From the NCBI RefSeq assembly GCF_000503895.1, contig NC_022997.1:1632501-1696500 (forward strand): DNA of 64,000 bases, read 5' to 3'. The notes under the pieces were generated by a model. That model saw only the letters and a program-made list of their open reading frames with translations, was not told the DNA's origin and did not search any database. This DNA comes from Hyphomicrobium nitrativorans NL23 (GTDB lineage: Bacteria; Pseudomonadota; Alphaproteobacteria; Rhizobiales; Hyphomicrobiaceae). Shown in pieces: positions 51,641-61,468 of the stretch. The position numbers and the translations under genes were made by a program. Each line of letters opens with the position of its first letter. Position 1 is the first letter of the stretch.

Positions 51641-53043
51641 GGGGCCGCTCCTTTTCTGCCGGACAGCGGAATGGCTGTCGGCGCCATGAGGGGGCGGCTG
51701 TCGACGACGCCACCCGGCAACAAAGCCGGAAACTGAGCTTGCGCCCAACGGATGATCTGGACGGCAGGACTGTTGACCAGAACTTTTGCGTGAGGCGCGG
51801 TCCAGAGGACCTTGTCGATGATGTCGTTGGGCCTGTAGGCGGAATCTCCGACACCGTCGCCGTTAAGATCGAATGCCGGGTTGTCGCTCCAGTAGTTTCC
51901 GCGCCCGTCTTTCGACCAGTCGAGATAACGGGTGCCGACATACTTCACCTGGTTTCGGTTGCGGATGAAGGCATTGCCCGCGATGGCATTGCCTTCGGAA
52001 CCGGCGGTGAAGTGCACGCCGATCTCGCATCCTTCGAACCAGTTATTCTGAAACGTGTTCTTGTTGGCATTGTAAATGAAAACGCATTTCTCAGGGCCGT
52101 TCCGCACGTTGCCTGGAAGAGACGAGACGGCCTCGTCCGCAGCGGGGAGCCCATGCTCGCGGGCTTCCTTTCCGCGCAGGCCGGGGGTGGCCCAGCGGCT
52201 GGCCGGCAATATGCGGCCCTGGACCGTGTTGCCGGAGATCTCCGAGCTATTGGCGAAATTGAAAAGAAAGCCGTGATTGAGATCTCCATCCGAGACGTTG
52301 TCGCGCACAATCAGGCGGTGGGAATACATGATGGCGAAGCCCACGGTATTGCCAACCGAGACGTTGCCCACGACCTCGGAATCGTTAGTGTACATGTAGT
52401 GGACCGCAAAGCGGAGGTCACGGAAACGGTTCCCGCGAAACACGTTGCGCTTGCTGGCAACGGCGAAGATGCCGTCTCGACCGAAACGAATATCGTTGTC
52501 CTCGACGCGCGCACCCGGTGCATTCCATACCGAGACGCCGTTGCCGGCCTCGTTGATCCGGCCTTCCCTGAGACCCACGATAATGTTGCGGCGCGCGGCG
52601 GCATCCTCGGCGCCGTGAATATAGACGCCGTAGAGGTTGCCTTCCAGGCGGTTGTCTTCGACGACAGCGCCTGTCGCGCTTTGCTTGACGAAGACACCGG
52701 CGTCCATCGCCTCAAGATCGCGACCGGAGCCGCGTACGGTGAGACCGCGTACGACCGCTCCCGGGGCGGAGAGGGTGATGACGCTGCCGCTGCCCGATCC
52801 CTCGATCACGGCCCCAGACTGGCCTTCGAGAACGACTTTCCGTTCGATCCGGACCGGCCCGCGATGCACGCCTTCGGCGAGCAATACGACGTCGTCAACG
52901 GCTGCGCGATCCAGCGCTTTCTGTACGTCACCGCCCGGTGCGATCGTTACTCGTGCGGCGAGTGCGGGTCCGCTCAATGCGGATCCGAGGAGGAGGGCAG
53001 CCAAGGCCGCCCTCCAGATGTCGTGTACGTTCAAACGCGTCAC
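51637..53043 (-). CDS. nosD: NosD periplasmic copper-assembly protein
   Basis: A 468-residue periplasmic protein with a signal peptide (IWRAALAALLLGSALSGPALAA) and a right-handed beta-helix built from carbohydrate-binding-like repeats (e.g. VVEDNRLEGNLYGVYIHGA, NIIVGLREGRIN). It docks on NosFY and helps assemble CuZ in NosZ. I chose the GTG at 53043, just after the nosZ stop, with GAGAG six bases upstream; an in-frame start at 53133 would overlap nosZ by 80 bases. Confidence 0.92.
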   Translation of the reverse strand: MTRLNVHDIWRAALAALLLGSALSGPALAARVTIAPGGDVQKALDRAAVDDVVLLAEGVHRGPVRIERKVVLEGQSGAVIEGSGSGSVITLSAPGAVVRGLTVRGSGRDLEAMDAGVFVKQSATGAVVEDNRLEGNLYGVYIHGAEDAAARRNIIVGLREGRINEAGNGVSVWNAPGARVEDNDIRFGRDGIFAVASKRNVFRGNRFRDLRFAVHYMYTNDSEVVGNVSVGNTVGFAIMYSHRLIVRDNVSDGDLNHGFLFNFANSSEISGNTVQGRILPASRWATPGLRGKEAREHGLPAADEAVSSLPGNVRNGPEKCVFIYNANKNTFQNNWFEGCEIGVHFTAGSEGNAIAGNAFIRNRNQVKYVGTRYLDWSKDGRGNYWSDNPAFDLNGDGVGDSAYRPNDIIDKVLWTAPHAKVLVNSPAVQIIRWAQAQFPALLPGGVVDSRPLMAPTAIPLSGRKGAAP

Positions 53044-53051
53044 CGCTTCTC

Positions 53052-54992
53052 TCAGGTGTTGCTCGGCTCGACCAGCATTCGACCTTGCATTTCCATGTGC
53101 ATGGCGTGGCAGAACCAACTGCAGTAGTACCAATAGACGCCGGCCTTATCGGCCGTGAATGTCACGGACGAGGTCTGAAGAGGGCCGACTTCCATGTTGA
53201 TGCCGTAGTTGACGATGCAGAAGCCGTGCGTCAAGTCTTCCACGTCGTCGAGATTGGTCACGTAGACGGTGACCTCGTCGCCCTGTTTGACCGTGAACTT
53301 GTCCAGTCCGAACGCGGGTGCCGTCGACGTCATGTAGACGCGCACCTTGTTGCCGTCGCGGATGACCTTTTCGTCGCGTTCGAGGGTTACGCCGTCGGCC
53401 GCGGCCTGTTTCACGGCATCGGCGAAGAACGGGTCGTCACGCTTCCATACATGCAGCGGGTTGATCTTCGAGTGGTGCACGATGGTGGCATCGTGCGGTT
53501 CCGCGAATGTCGGGCCGTCGTGCACGATCACCATCTCGTCGCCGGAAATGTCGATGAGCTGGTCGTTCTCAGGCTTCAGTGGACCGACGTTGAGGAAACG
53601 GTCCTTCGAGAACTTGTTGAGCGAGATCAGCCATTTTCCGTCCGCCTCCTTGGTTTGCCCCATGGAGGAGTGGTTGTGGCCGGGCTGATAGTGGACGTCG
53701 AGCTTCTGCAGGATCGGGTTGACCTGCTCGCCCTTGTAGGCGCGGATCGCGAGATCGAGATCCCACTTCACGATCTGGCTGTCCAGGAAGAGCGTGGTGT
53801 AGCAGTTGCCCTTGCCGTCGAACGCGGTGTGGAGAGGTCCGAGACCCAACTCCGGTTCGGCCACCACGACGTCACGCGGCTGGATCTTGTCGTTGAAGAG
53901 GTCCGGGAGCTTGCGGGCGTCGAATACGGTGCACGTCGGAGACAGCTTGCCGTTCGCCACGAAATGGATGCCGTCCGGGGCCGTATTGATGCCGTGCGGG
54001 CTATTGGCGACGGGCACGTATCGCGTGTAGGGCGAACCTTTGCGGCCATCGAGCACGGGCACGCCACCGAGGGTCTGATAGTCGCCCTTCTTGACGGCTT
54101 CCTCGATCCTCTCGATGTCGAAGATGACGACCCAGTCCTGCTCCTTCGCCATCATCTCGGCAAGGGTCACGCCCTCTTCCGAATTGTAGCACGTGGACCA
54201 TGCGTACTTGCCCTGGTAGTCCGCATCCACGTTGTCGAGGTTTCCGTCGACCCGGACCTGCCAGGCGACTTCCATGGTCTCGCCGTCGACGGCGCTGAAG
54301 ATCGACATGTACTGGGTCGGATCATCGAGCACCGTGCCGTCGTTGGGGACGGGGACGCGATCTTCGCCGTTGCAGAACACGTAGCCGGTCCTCGGATACT
54401 TCTGTACGCGCAGGCCGTGCACTGTCGATTGGTTGGGAAGCTGGACGATCTTGTCGCATTTCATGATATCGAGGCGAATACGGCAGACGCGGGTGTTGGC
54501 CTTGTCGTTGGCGTAGAGGTAGCGGCCGTCATACGTGCCGTCGGTGAACGACGGATGCGGATGGTGCAGGTCGCCGTTCATGAAAGTGCCGCCGCGCGTT
54601 TTCAAAAATTCACGCGATTGGGGCGTCAGGCCGTCGGTCAGAATTTTCAGGCTTTCGTTGGTCTGGCCCCAGCCCGTGGCGCTACAGCGGTTGAATACCG
54701 GAATGCGCATCAGCTCGCGCATGGAGGGAAGGCCGATGACGCGTACTTCACCACACTGCCCGCTCGACGAGAATACGTAGTACTCATCGAGCTCACCGGG
54801 GGCGACGGTCGCGTGCGCGGCTGCGCTGCCGTGCGGGGCGGCCTGTGCCTGGGGAACGGCGCTGCCGCCCAGACCCGAGAGAGTTAAGCCGCCAGCCGTT
54901 CCGACGACGCCGACAGCGGCCGCAGCCACGGTGGTTCGATTCAGAATGTCGCGGCGTGTGAGGTTTGTGCTTTTCCTGTCGTCATTCTGCAT
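53052..54992 (-). CDS. nosZ: Nitrous oxide reductase NosZ (clade I, Tat-exported)
   Basis: A 646-residue periplasmic copper enzyme that reduces N2O to N2, the last step of denitrification. A Tat signal is present ([21 protein letters not shown]), placing it in clade I. The seven-bladed beta-propeller for CuZ precedes a cupredoxin domain with the complete CuA site [13 protein letters not shown] (Cys624, Cys628, His632, Met635). CuZ His ligands appear in [15 protein letters not shown] and [11 protein letters not shown]. It lies between nosR and nosD. Confidence 0.97.
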   Translation of the reverse strand: MQNDDRKSTNLTRRDILNRTTVAAAAVGVVGTAGGLTLSGLGGSAVPQAQAAPHGSAAAHATVAPGELDEYYVFSSSGQCGEVRVIGLPSMRELMRIPVFNRCSATGWGQTNESLKILTDGLTPQSREFLKTRGGTFMNGDLHHPHPSFTDGTYDGRYLYANDKANTRVCRIRLDIMKCDKIVQLPNQSTVHGLRVQKYPRTGYVFCNGEDRVPVPNDGTVLDDPTQYMSIFSAVDGETMEVAWQVRVDGNLDNVDADYQGKYAWSTCYNSEEGVTLAEMMAKEQDWVVIFDIERIEEAVKKGDYQTLGGVPVLDGRKGSPYTRYVPVANSPHGINTAPDGIHFVANGKLSPTCTVFDARKLPDLFNDKIQPRDVVVAEPELGLGPLHTAFDGKGNCYTTLFLDSQIVKWDLDLAIRAYKGEQVNPILQKLDVHYQPGHNHSSMGQTKEADGKWLISLNKFSKDRFLNVGPLKPENDQLIDISGDEMVIVHDGPTFAEPHDATIVHHSKINPLHVWKRDDPFFADAVKQAAADGVTLERDEKVIRDGNKVRVYMTSTAPAFGLDKFTVKQGDEVTVYVTNLDDVEDLTHGFCIVNYGINMEVGPLQTSSVTFTADKAGVYWYYCSWFCHAMHMEMQGRMLVEPSNT

Positions 54993-55004
54993 GAGGCTCT
55001 CCTG

Positions 55005-57305
55005 TCATGACTTTTTTCCCGCGCGAAGTTTCGCAGGCTGGTGGATGATCTTTCCGACATAGGTGATGAGTGGACGGCGCGGTTCCGGGCGGGCGCTTGG
55101 CGCTCCTGACAGAATCGCGTCGCGCTTCTCGCGCTTCAACCGCCCCTGGATCATGTGCGGGCATCGCTGATCATCCCAATAGAGTTCCTGGCAGTGCATG
55201 CAGTAGATGCACTCGTTCACGTTGATCCGGCCGTTGGGATGGATCGACTGAACCGGACATTCGTTGGAGCAGCGCTGGCATGGCGAGCCGCATTCGGGCC
55301 AGCGGCGGAGCCATTCGAACATGCGCATGCGGCCTGGGATCGCGAGTGCAGCCCCAAGGGGACATAGGTATCGGCAATAGAACCGCTCGACGAAAAGCCC
55401 GGCGACGAGAATGACCACGGCAAACACGACGAAGGGCCAATCGCGGATGAACTTCAGAACGATCGCCGTCTTGAAAGGCTCGACCTCGGCGAAATGCTCG
55501 GCTGCGGTGAACGAGTAGAGCGACAACCCGAACAGGCCGAGGAAGATCACGTACTTGATCGGCCAGAGGCGCTCGTGCAGGTCCCATGCAACGCGAAGCT
55601 GCGGTACGCCGAGCGCTTTGGCGATGTTGTTGGTCAGCTCCTGCAAAGCGCCGAACGGGCAGAGCCAGCCGCAGAACGGCCCGCGTCCCCAAAAGAGGAG
55701 CGAGACTGCCACGGACGACCAGAGAATGAAGATCAGCGGAGCGGTGAGAAAATACTCCCAGCTGAAGCCGGTCAACAGCGCGTTGGTGAAGGTCAGAACG
55801 TTGACGACCGAGAGCTGCGCGTTCGCGTACCAGCCTAGCCAGACGAGCGTAAAGACGAGAAACGCGCGACGGACCCACGTGTAGACGTGAGGTCTGCGAA
55901 CGAGGGCGTTCTGGAAGAAAAAAATTCCGGTCAGAACGACGATGGCAAGCGCTGTGATCGCGACAGGGGCGGCATCGCGCCGCCACATCTCTTTCCACAG
56001 CGGATCGTCGTCTTCATAGGCGGATGCGCCGGGGGCCGTCTGCGCTCGCGATGACGTGTCTGGGACAGCTTCGGGCGGCGATGCGGGCGCTTGCGCGGTG
56101 GCCGGTGCAGGCTTGCTGATGAGGAGGTGCGAAGGCAACGCATAGGTCAGTTCGAAATTGAGAAACGTCTTGTCACGCGGCCCTATGGAACGCTGGACCA
56201 TAAGATCGACGGTCCAGGGCTGGGTGGGATCGAGCGCGAGATCCTCGGGGACAGAAAAGAGGGCGATCTCGGGAAGCGATGGCGCGCCGGGCGCCTGAAT
56301 GGAACCGATGCGTTCATGGTTTTTGTCACGGAAACGGGCGCCGGATCCATCCTGTTCGATCTCGATTCGATCGAAGATACCGCCGCGGACGTAGCCGGAG
56401 CCTTTGAAGGAATACCGCCCTTGCCCGGCGACCAGAACCGCCTGTTGTCCGGGTTTGAGCCGGCTGCTGAGGCGTTCGTAGCCGATGTCTCCGAGCAGGC
56501 TCTTGCCAATGGCTGGTACACTCACGAGCGCAGCGTAAAGATCGATGAAGGTCTCGTCGGGATCGCCCTTTTCAGGATGGGCCGCGGCCTCCGCATTTCC
56601 CGATCGTTCGAAAGCGGCGTTGACGTCTCCGACCGAGAGCCTGAGCCTGCGGACCGATCCGTCTCCAAGCAGGCTCTGCCAGTCGCGCCCTCCCGGTGCG
56701 GACATGTCGACGGTTCGTGTTTCCACCGCGACGCCTGTCTGCGCTTGCGGCTCGGCTCCGGAAAGCGAAATTCGGCCGCTTCGGATGAGGCGCACCGCAG
56801 AGCGGACGATGCTGTCGGCCATGACGAGCACCGTTACGGTTGCCCCGCTGACAATATCCGGCTGCGGTGGACGTTCCGTTCCCGAGGCGATGGGCCCGAC
56901 TTTCGTGCCGATCAGCTTGTTGATCGCTTCGACGACGCGGCGCTCCGGGACGCCGACCAGAACGATGGGTTCCTTGTGGTCGACCAATTTGAAGCCGGCG
57001 ATCACACCCTGCATGTCGATGCCGACCAGGATATGAATGGGTTTTCCGGAATAGCCGACGGAGCCTGTCACATCGGAGTTCAGATAGACGAACCCGATTT
57101 GCTCATCTTCTGCAAAAACCGGGAGCAAGGGGGGATCGCCCTGAGGTTCTCCCACCCGCGTGGCTCGGGGAAAGAACTCCTGCGGGGTGACCTTCTCCAG
57201 AAAGGCCGCGAGGCTCGATTGCGCAGACGCCGGCACGGTCACGCCCAGCAAAGCCGAGGCGGAGGCTATGACCACAACGATCAAACGCACCAGTTTTGCG
57301 GCCAA
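55005..57305 (-). CDS. nosR: NosR, electron donor and regulator of nitrous oxide reductase
   Basis: A 766-residue membrane iron-sulfur flavoprotein. A signal peptide is followed by a periplasmic FMN-binding domain (GATVTVLVMADS carries the FMN-linking Thr), several TM helices with CxxxCP motifs (GWLCPFGALQEL, YLCPLGAAL) and a C-terminal ferredoxin-like segment with CGSPCQRCSNECP and CIYCMHC. It supplies electrons to NosZ and is needed for nos expression. It heads the nosRZDFYLX operon; a near-FNR/Dnr box lies 64 bp upstream. Confidence 0.94.
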   Translation of the reverse strand: MAAKLVRLIVVVIASASALLGVTVPASAQSSLAAFLEKVTPQEFFPRATRVGEPQGDPPLLPVFAEDEQIGFVYLNSDVTGSVGYSGKPIHILVGIDMQGVIAGFKLVDHKEPIVLVGVPERRVVEAINKLIGTKVGPIASGTERPPQPDIVSGATVTVLVMADSIVRSAVRLIRSGRISLSGAEPQAQTGVAVETRTVDMSAPGGRDWQSLLGDGSVRRLRLSVGDVNAAFERSGNAEAAAHPEKGDPDETFIDLYAALVSVPAIGKSLLGDIGYERLSSRLKPGQQAVLVAGQGRYSFKGSGYVRGGIFDRIEIEQDGSGARFRDKNHERIGSIQAPGAPSLPEIALFSVPEDLALDPTQPWTVDLMVQRSIGPRDKTFLNFELTYALPSHLLISKPAPATAQAPASPPEAVPDTSSRAQTAPGASAYEDDDPLWKEMWRRDAAPVAITALAIVVLTGIFFFQNALVRRPHVYTWVRRAFLVFTLVWLGWYANAQLSVVNVLTFTNALLTGFSWEYFLTAPLIFILWSSVAVSLLFWGRGPFCGWLCPFGALQELTNNIAKALGVPQLRVAWDLHERLWPIKYVIFLGLFGLSLYSFTAAEHFAEVEPFKTAIVLKFIRDWPFVVFAVVILVAGLFVERFYCRYLCPLGAALAIPGRMRMFEWLRRWPECGSPCQRCSNECPVQSIHPNGRINVNECIYCMHCQELYWDDQRCPHMIQGRLKREKRDAILSGAPSARPEPRRPLITYVGKIIHQPAKLRAGKKS

Positions 57306-57368
57306 GGAAAGCCTCGCAGGTTCCGCTCCATCTGGTGTGAAGGGGTACCAGGGCTACATCCGTTAGGG

Positions 57369-57382
57369 TTGACCTTGCTCAA
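57369..57382. promoter_or_regulatory. Near-consensus FNR/Dnr box between nosR and the ferritin-like gene
   Basis: TTGACCTTGCTCAA matches TTGAY-N4-RTCAA at all but the R position. It is 64 bp from nosR and 55 bp from the ferritin-like ATG, so one regulator of the FNR/FixK/Dnr type could control both divergent transcripts. Confidence 0.65.
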
Positions 57383-57436
57383 GTCGGATTGCATCCCGCC
57401 GCGTAGGCTCTACCCTTATCTTCAAGGTATGGCGGC

Positions 57437-58315
57437 ATGACCTCTTTGAATGACGAGCCTGCTGGCCGTATCCGTTCCATCGGCGAGTTTTTCGCGCTTG
57501 CGCGTGCGATGGAATTGGATGCTGCAACGCGCTACAAGGAAACGTCACGACAGCTTCGCGCTCAAGGCGAAACGGCGCTGGCCGCGGTCTTCGACGGCCT
57601 GGCGGAGACGGAGCTCGGCCATATCCGGCAAGTCGATCAATGGCAGGATCATGAGGGGGACGGTGCGAGCGCACGTCTGCCGTGGTCCATTCCCGATACT
57701 TTCGACGCCTCGCCGGAGGAAATGGCCGGCACCAAACTTTTGACGCCCTATCAAGCGCTTGCTTCCGCGGTGCGCCACGAGCAACGCGCGTTTGCGTTCT
57801 GGACTTACGTCGCGGCGCACGCAGAGGCGGCCGACGTGAAAGACGCCGCAGAGCGCATGGCTCTCGAAGAGCTGGAGCATGTGAGTTTGCTGCGGAGCGA
57901 GCGGCGTAAGGCGTTCCACGCTGGCCGGCTTGCGGGGCAACCGGCTGGTGAGGAGGCCGTGACGCTCGCAGGGCTCGCCGCCATCGAGCGACGTGTCGCC
58001 GAGTTGATCGAAAGCGACGCCCCGTCCGTGCCGGATATCGAGATGCGGTCCGCTCTTGGCGCGGCAGCGAGGGACGCCTCCGCAAAGCTCGACGAGTTGC
58101 ACGCTGTGGAGCCGGCGGAGTTTTCGGTGCCTGCCCTTCCGGACGAGCGGACGAGCGACATCAGCGCTTGCGCGGAGTACTTGGCGGAGGCGTACTTGCG
58201 CCTTGCCGAGAGAACGCAGAATCCGCGTGTGCTGGGCGTCATCCAGGACTTGGCGAAGGTTGCCATTTTTCGGCTGGGCATCCTCAGGGCGGAAGATCCC
58301 GCCGATCTTGCCTGA
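57437..58315 (+). CDS. Ferritin-like (rubrerythrin-type) protein divergent from nosR
   Basis: A 292-residue cytoplasmic protein with ferritin-like four-helix-bundle features. ExxH motifs typical of di-iron sites appear in DGLAETELGHIRQV, AVRHEQRAFAFW and MALEELEHVSLLRSE, with another Glu in FFALARAMELDAATRY. The C-terminal half (residues about 160-290) has no ExxH and may be a second, degenerate bundle. It is divergent from nosR with a shared FNR-type box, so it may be made at low oxygen or during denitrification. Peroxide or NO scavenging are possible; neither is shown. Confidence 0.75.
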   Translation: MTSLNDEPAGRIRSIGEFFALARAMELDAATRYKETSRQLRAQGETALAAVFDGLAETELGHIRQVDQWQDHEGDGASARLPWSIPDTFDASPEEMAGTKLLTPYQALASAVRHEQRAFAFWTYVAAHAEAADVKDAAERMALEELEHVSLLRSERRKAFHAGRLAGQPAGEEAVTLAGLAAIERRVAELIESDAPSVPDIEMRSALGAAARDASAKLDELHAVEPAEFSVPALPDERTSDISACAEYLAEAYLRLAERTQNPRVLGVIQDLAKVAIFRLGILRAEDPADLA

Positions 58316-58604
58316 TCGGTGCTGCCTGAGAACGCGTGCCTTGACTTCCAAACCCGGCGAGCTAGCCTCCGTCCGCCATGAACGGATTGTTTCTGACATA
58401 TCATTCGGAGGCTCGGCGTCGTAAAGCCGGCCGGTAGCCCGGACGCGCGCAAAGCGGCCGCGTCCGGGAAACTCCCTCGCTATCCAAATCCATTCAGAAT
58501 TGTGCACTCCGCTGTGCGGGCGCGTTTTTGCGCGCCTCTCGCGGAGCATGGGCCATCCGTATCGCGTCGTCGCAGCCGGCGGGCGCGAGCTATGGGGACA
58601 GACA
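58316..58604. other. Intergenic, nothing recognised
   Basis: A TTGACTTCCAAA near 58339 resembles an FNR half site only. No consensus box, hairpin or gene is seen. Confidence 0.4.
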
Positions 58605-58844
58605 ATGCAGTCGGACAAGGCTGGTGCGGACCGTACCGTGAAGACAACGATCAAGACATTGAACCGAACAATCGGGGAAGCGCAGAGGAAATCGGACAGG
58701 TATATCCGTCTTTTCCATCGCGCGAGGGCGGAGCAAATCAAGCAGCATTGGTTCGACTTGGCCGTTCTTAGCGACGAGCAAGCCGCGGGTGCGTCCCGTA
58801 AACTGAGAGAAGTTCTTGAGGAGAGCCGATCCGCTCGCGTGTGA
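58605..58844 (+). CDS. Small unknown basic protein
   Basis: A 79-residue protein with no signal peptide or TM helix, predicted mostly helical (TVKTTIKTLNRTIGEAQRKSDRYIRLFHRARAEQIKQHWFDLAVLSDEQAAGASRKLREVLEE). The ATG at 58605 has GGGGA eight bases upstream. It is convergent with a response regulator gene. I recognise no family; it might be a small DNA- or protein-binding factor. Confidence 0.45.
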   Translation: MQSDKAGADRTVKTTIKTLNRTIGEAQRKSDRYIRLFHRARAEQIKQHWFDLAVLSDEQAAGASRKLREVLEESRSARV

Positions 58845-58925
58845 TCGCGCTTCTGTAACTCGCTCGCGAAACACTTCCCTAGGGCACAGACAGGCTTCAT
58901 GTGCCCTGGGGAAGGCCGTTTCGTC

Positions 58926-59582
58926 TCATGCCGAGCCCGGCGCCGTCACAGGCGCGATCAGGCCTTTCCCGATGCAGAAATAGACGAGTTCGATATCCGA
59001 GCGCACGCCGAGCTTGGAGCGTATTTCGCAATGATAGTTGGCGACGGTCTTCGGGCTGAGGTTGAGGGCGGACGCTATTTCCTCGGTGGATTTCGCGTTG
59101 AGGATCATGCGCAGAATTTCGAATTCGCGGGGAGAGAGCGTGTCCAGAGACGAGACATCGTCACTGAGCGTGCTCGTGGCGATGGCTTGATTGATTTCAG
59201 GGCAGAGGGCCGGGCGGCCCTGAAAGACATCGCGTATCGCGCTCACCAGAAGGTCGGGGGAACTGCTTTTGGTGACATAGCCCCGTGCGCCGGCGCGGAA
59301 GGCCTGCTGAGCATAGGTGGGGCTTGCGTGCATGGAAAACACGAGAATGCGGGCGGCCGGCTCCCGTTGCCGTATCTGTCGAACGAGATCTATGCCGCCG
59401 CGCCCCGGCATCGAAATGTCGATGACGACGACGTCCGGCTGCAATTTCTTGAACGCCTCGTAGCCGGAGGGCGCGTCTCCGGCCTCCGCGATGACCTCGA
59501 TGCCCCGATGTTTCTCGATTAACCGGCGATATCCCTCCCGAACGATGGCATGATCGTCGACCAGAAGAACGCGTATCGTCAT
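58926..59582 (-). CDS. NarL/LuxR-family response regulator
   Basis: A 218-residue regulator with a receiver (VLLVDDHAIVREGYRRL, phospho-acceptor Asp55 in VVVIDISMPGRGG, Lys in YVTKSS) and a C-terminal LuxR helix-turn-helix (LDTLSPREFEILRMILNAKSTEEIASALNLSPKTVANYHCEIRSKLG). It is five bases after the kinase gene, forming an operon and a pair. The layout resembles MoxX/FlhR-type systems of methylotrophs, but no methanol gene is present to support that. Confidence 0.92.
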   Translation of the reverse strand: MTIRVLLVDDHAIVREGYRRLIEKHRGIEVIAEAGDAPSGYEAFKKLQPDVVVIDISMPGRGGIDLVRQIRQREPAARILVFSMHASPTYAQQAFRAGARGYVTKSSSPDLLVSAIRDVFQGRPALCPEINQAIATSTLSDDVSSLDTLSPREFEILRMILNAKSTEEIASALNLSPKTVANYHCEIRSKLGVRSDIELVYFCIGKGLIAPVTAPGSA

Positions 59583-59587
59583 GGCCC

Positions 59588-60952
59588 TCAGGCTCCTCGC
59601 GGCATGATTGGGAATTCGACATGAAGTCCGAAGCCGCCGTTGGGGAGTGCGCCGGAGGTGAATTGTCCACTGAGCGCCGTGACCCGCTCGCGCATGCCGA
59701 TGATGCCGGATCGAGGCAATTCCGAGCGTTCGCCTTTCGGTTGGGGACCCGTTCCGTCATCGATTACGGAGAGCTTGATCTTTTTCAGTCCTGCGTCGTC
59801 GGCCTCGCTGAGGTGCACCGTGACGGTTTTGGCATTCGCATGTTGTGAGGCATTGTTCAGCGCTTCTTGAATGATGCGGTAGACGTGTGCGCTCGTTTCC
59901 ATGCGGAGTGTCCCGACGTCGCCCGCGGTTTCGATGACATAGCGTGTGTTGCCGTGCGCTTTCTTGTTGTGCTCTTCGATGAGCGCTCGCAGGCTTTGGA
60001 CGAGCCCGAAGTCGTCGATCTCCTGTGGCCGCAGGTGCGTCAGCGTTCGGCGGAGGGAAATCATCAGATTGGACGCCATCGCCTCCAGGCTTCTCGCTTC
60101 TTCGGCGAGGGGCAATCTTTCGCGTTGCGCGCTTGTGCGGATGGATGCGGCAAGCGCGTTGAGCGCGGCGAGCTTCTGGGCGATTTCGTCGTGAAGTTCG
60201 CGCGCGATGTGCCGCCTCTCCTGCTCCTGCGCGTCGACGAGGCGATGGGCGAGTTCGGCGCGCTCCGACGTCGATTTTCGGAGATCTTCGGATAGTGCGT
60301 TGAAGACTTCGCTGATGCGATTGAGTTCGGTCAGGCGGAGCTTGGGTAGTCTGTAGCTCAAATCGCCGCGCGCCATTCGGTTAAGGCCGTCGAGGATGTC
60401 TTTTGCGGGACGCAAAGCGCGGTCGACGACAAAGTAGACCATGACGCAGAGCGCAGCGACGAGGGCGGCAGAAAATCCGAGAAGAGGCGAGATGGTCGAC
60501 CACGCGGCGCTGGCCGTCGCTGCCGGATGATAGGATGCGACGACGCTGCCGCGGTCTTCGTCGCGGTACGCAATGGGTATGGTCGCGGTCAACGTCCGAT
60601 TGATGAACGTGCGGTGGGCTGCGAAGAACCAATGGGGCGGTGCGTTTGAATCCGTTCCGGCACAGCTCACGCGCTGCCGTCTTGCATCGGTGCCGTGAAA
60701 CTCGACGCACTGGCCGGGCAGGAGGGTATAGGTGGCGACGACATCCCAATCCGGGAAGCGCGCAGGGATGTCGGTCGATCGGTCGATGCGCGAGAGTTGC
60801 AAATCGAGTTGCCGGCTCACGAGCGTGGCGAGTTCGACGTTCAGACGCTTCGCTTCGCGAGAGGTTTCATAGAGTGCAAGCGCCGAGCCGGCGAGGAAAC
60901 ACACCAAGGCTACCAACGCGATGCGCCTCACGAGCAGCCACTTCAGATCCAT
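59588..60952 (-). CDS. Membrane NarX/NarL-type sensor histidine kinase
   Basis: A 454-residue kinase with TM1 (residues about 10-28), a periplasmic sensor domain of about 120 residues with two Cys (GQCVEFHG, VSCAGTD), TM2 (about 155-178), a HAMP linker (ALRPAKDILDGLNRMARGDLSYRLPKL), a HisKA_3 box with phospho-His in ERRHIARELHDEIAQKLAAL and a HATPase (IIQEALNNASQHANA, GIIGMRERV). The periplasmic Cys pair could form a redox switch. It overlaps nothing and leads the pair with the response regulator. Confidence 0.92.
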   Translation of the reverse strand: MDLKWLLVRRIALVALVCFLAGSALALYETSREAKRLNVELATLVSRQLDLQLSRIDRSTDIPARFPDWDVVATYTLLPGQCVEFHGTDARRQRVSCAGTDSNAPPHWFFAAHRTFINRTLTATIPIAYRDEDRGSVVASYHPAATASAAWSTISPLLGFSAALVAALCVMVYFVVDRALRPAKDILDGLNRMARGDLSYRLPKLRLTELNRISEVFNALSEDLRKSTSERAELAHRLVDAQEQERRHIARELHDEIAQKLAALNALAASIRTSAQRERLPLAEEARSLEAMASNLMISLRRTLTHLRPQEIDDFGLVQSLRALIEEHNKKAHGNTRYVIETAGDVGTLRMETSAHVYRIIQEALNNASQHANAKTVTVHLSEADDAGLKKIKLSVIDDGTGPQPKGERSELPRSGIIGMRERVTALSGQFTSGALPNGGFGLHVEFPIMPRGA

Positions 60953-61127
60953 GCCGATACCTCGCCGCCGCTTTTACCTGGCAAGCTAAAAGGCAGGGAG
61001 CTTCGTGTGAAGCTCCAGCCTTCATGCTCGGGAAATTTCCCGGCCATCTGGAGGTTAACCGCTCTTCCGGGATTGGCGCGGGCTTTCTACGCTTTCTCCG
61101 GTGCTGAGGCATTGGGAGGGTTCTGCC

Positions 61128-61439
61128 ATGCGGCGGGTCAGAGCGATCAGTTCGGTGCGTGGGTGCGGGCACTCGTGCGTGCGGGACGTGCTGACGGTCG
61201 TCGCGGTTTCCATTTCGGCTGCGAGCTGCGTGGTGGCGATTGGGTTCGGTCTAGATCGGGCGGGTGCGTGGCAGAGCGCCGCGCAGGCGAAGGTTTCGGC
61301 TAACCTGATGCAGGGCGGGCAAGGTTCCGATCTCACGGGCGAGATTTGTTCGAGCCGAGGGTCGAGGCTCGCGAGCGATGTCCGCGAGCCCAGCCTCAGC
61401 GCGCCCGTTCTGCCCCCCAACTCCGACGGCAAGCGTTGA
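61128..61439 (+). CDS. Small unknown protein with one hydrophobic segment
   Basis: A 103-residue protein with an N-terminal hydrophobic stretch (VLTVVAVSISAASCVVAIGFGLDRA) that could be a TM anchor or uncleaved signal, followed by a low-complexity Ser/Gly/Ala-rich tail. The ATG at 61128 has GGGAGGG eight bases upstream. It precedes a cupin gene by 29 bp and may be co-transcribed. No family recognised. Confidence 0.5.
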   Translation: MRRVRAISSVRGCGHSCVRDVLTVVAVSISAASCVVAIGFGLDRAGAWQSAAQAKVSANLMQGGQGSDLTGEICSSRGSRLASDVREPSLSAPVLPPNSDGKR

Positions 61440-61468
61440 CGTTTTCGAACCAGAACAGGAGGAAACTC

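Noticed and set aside
52938-54887. 649-codon plus-strand frame opposite nosZ
   Set aside because: Antisense shadow of nosZ with Val/Asp-rich composition and no domain.
58335-58348. TTGAC half site in the gap after the ferritin-like gene
   Set aside because: The second half site is missing, so it is not an FNR box.
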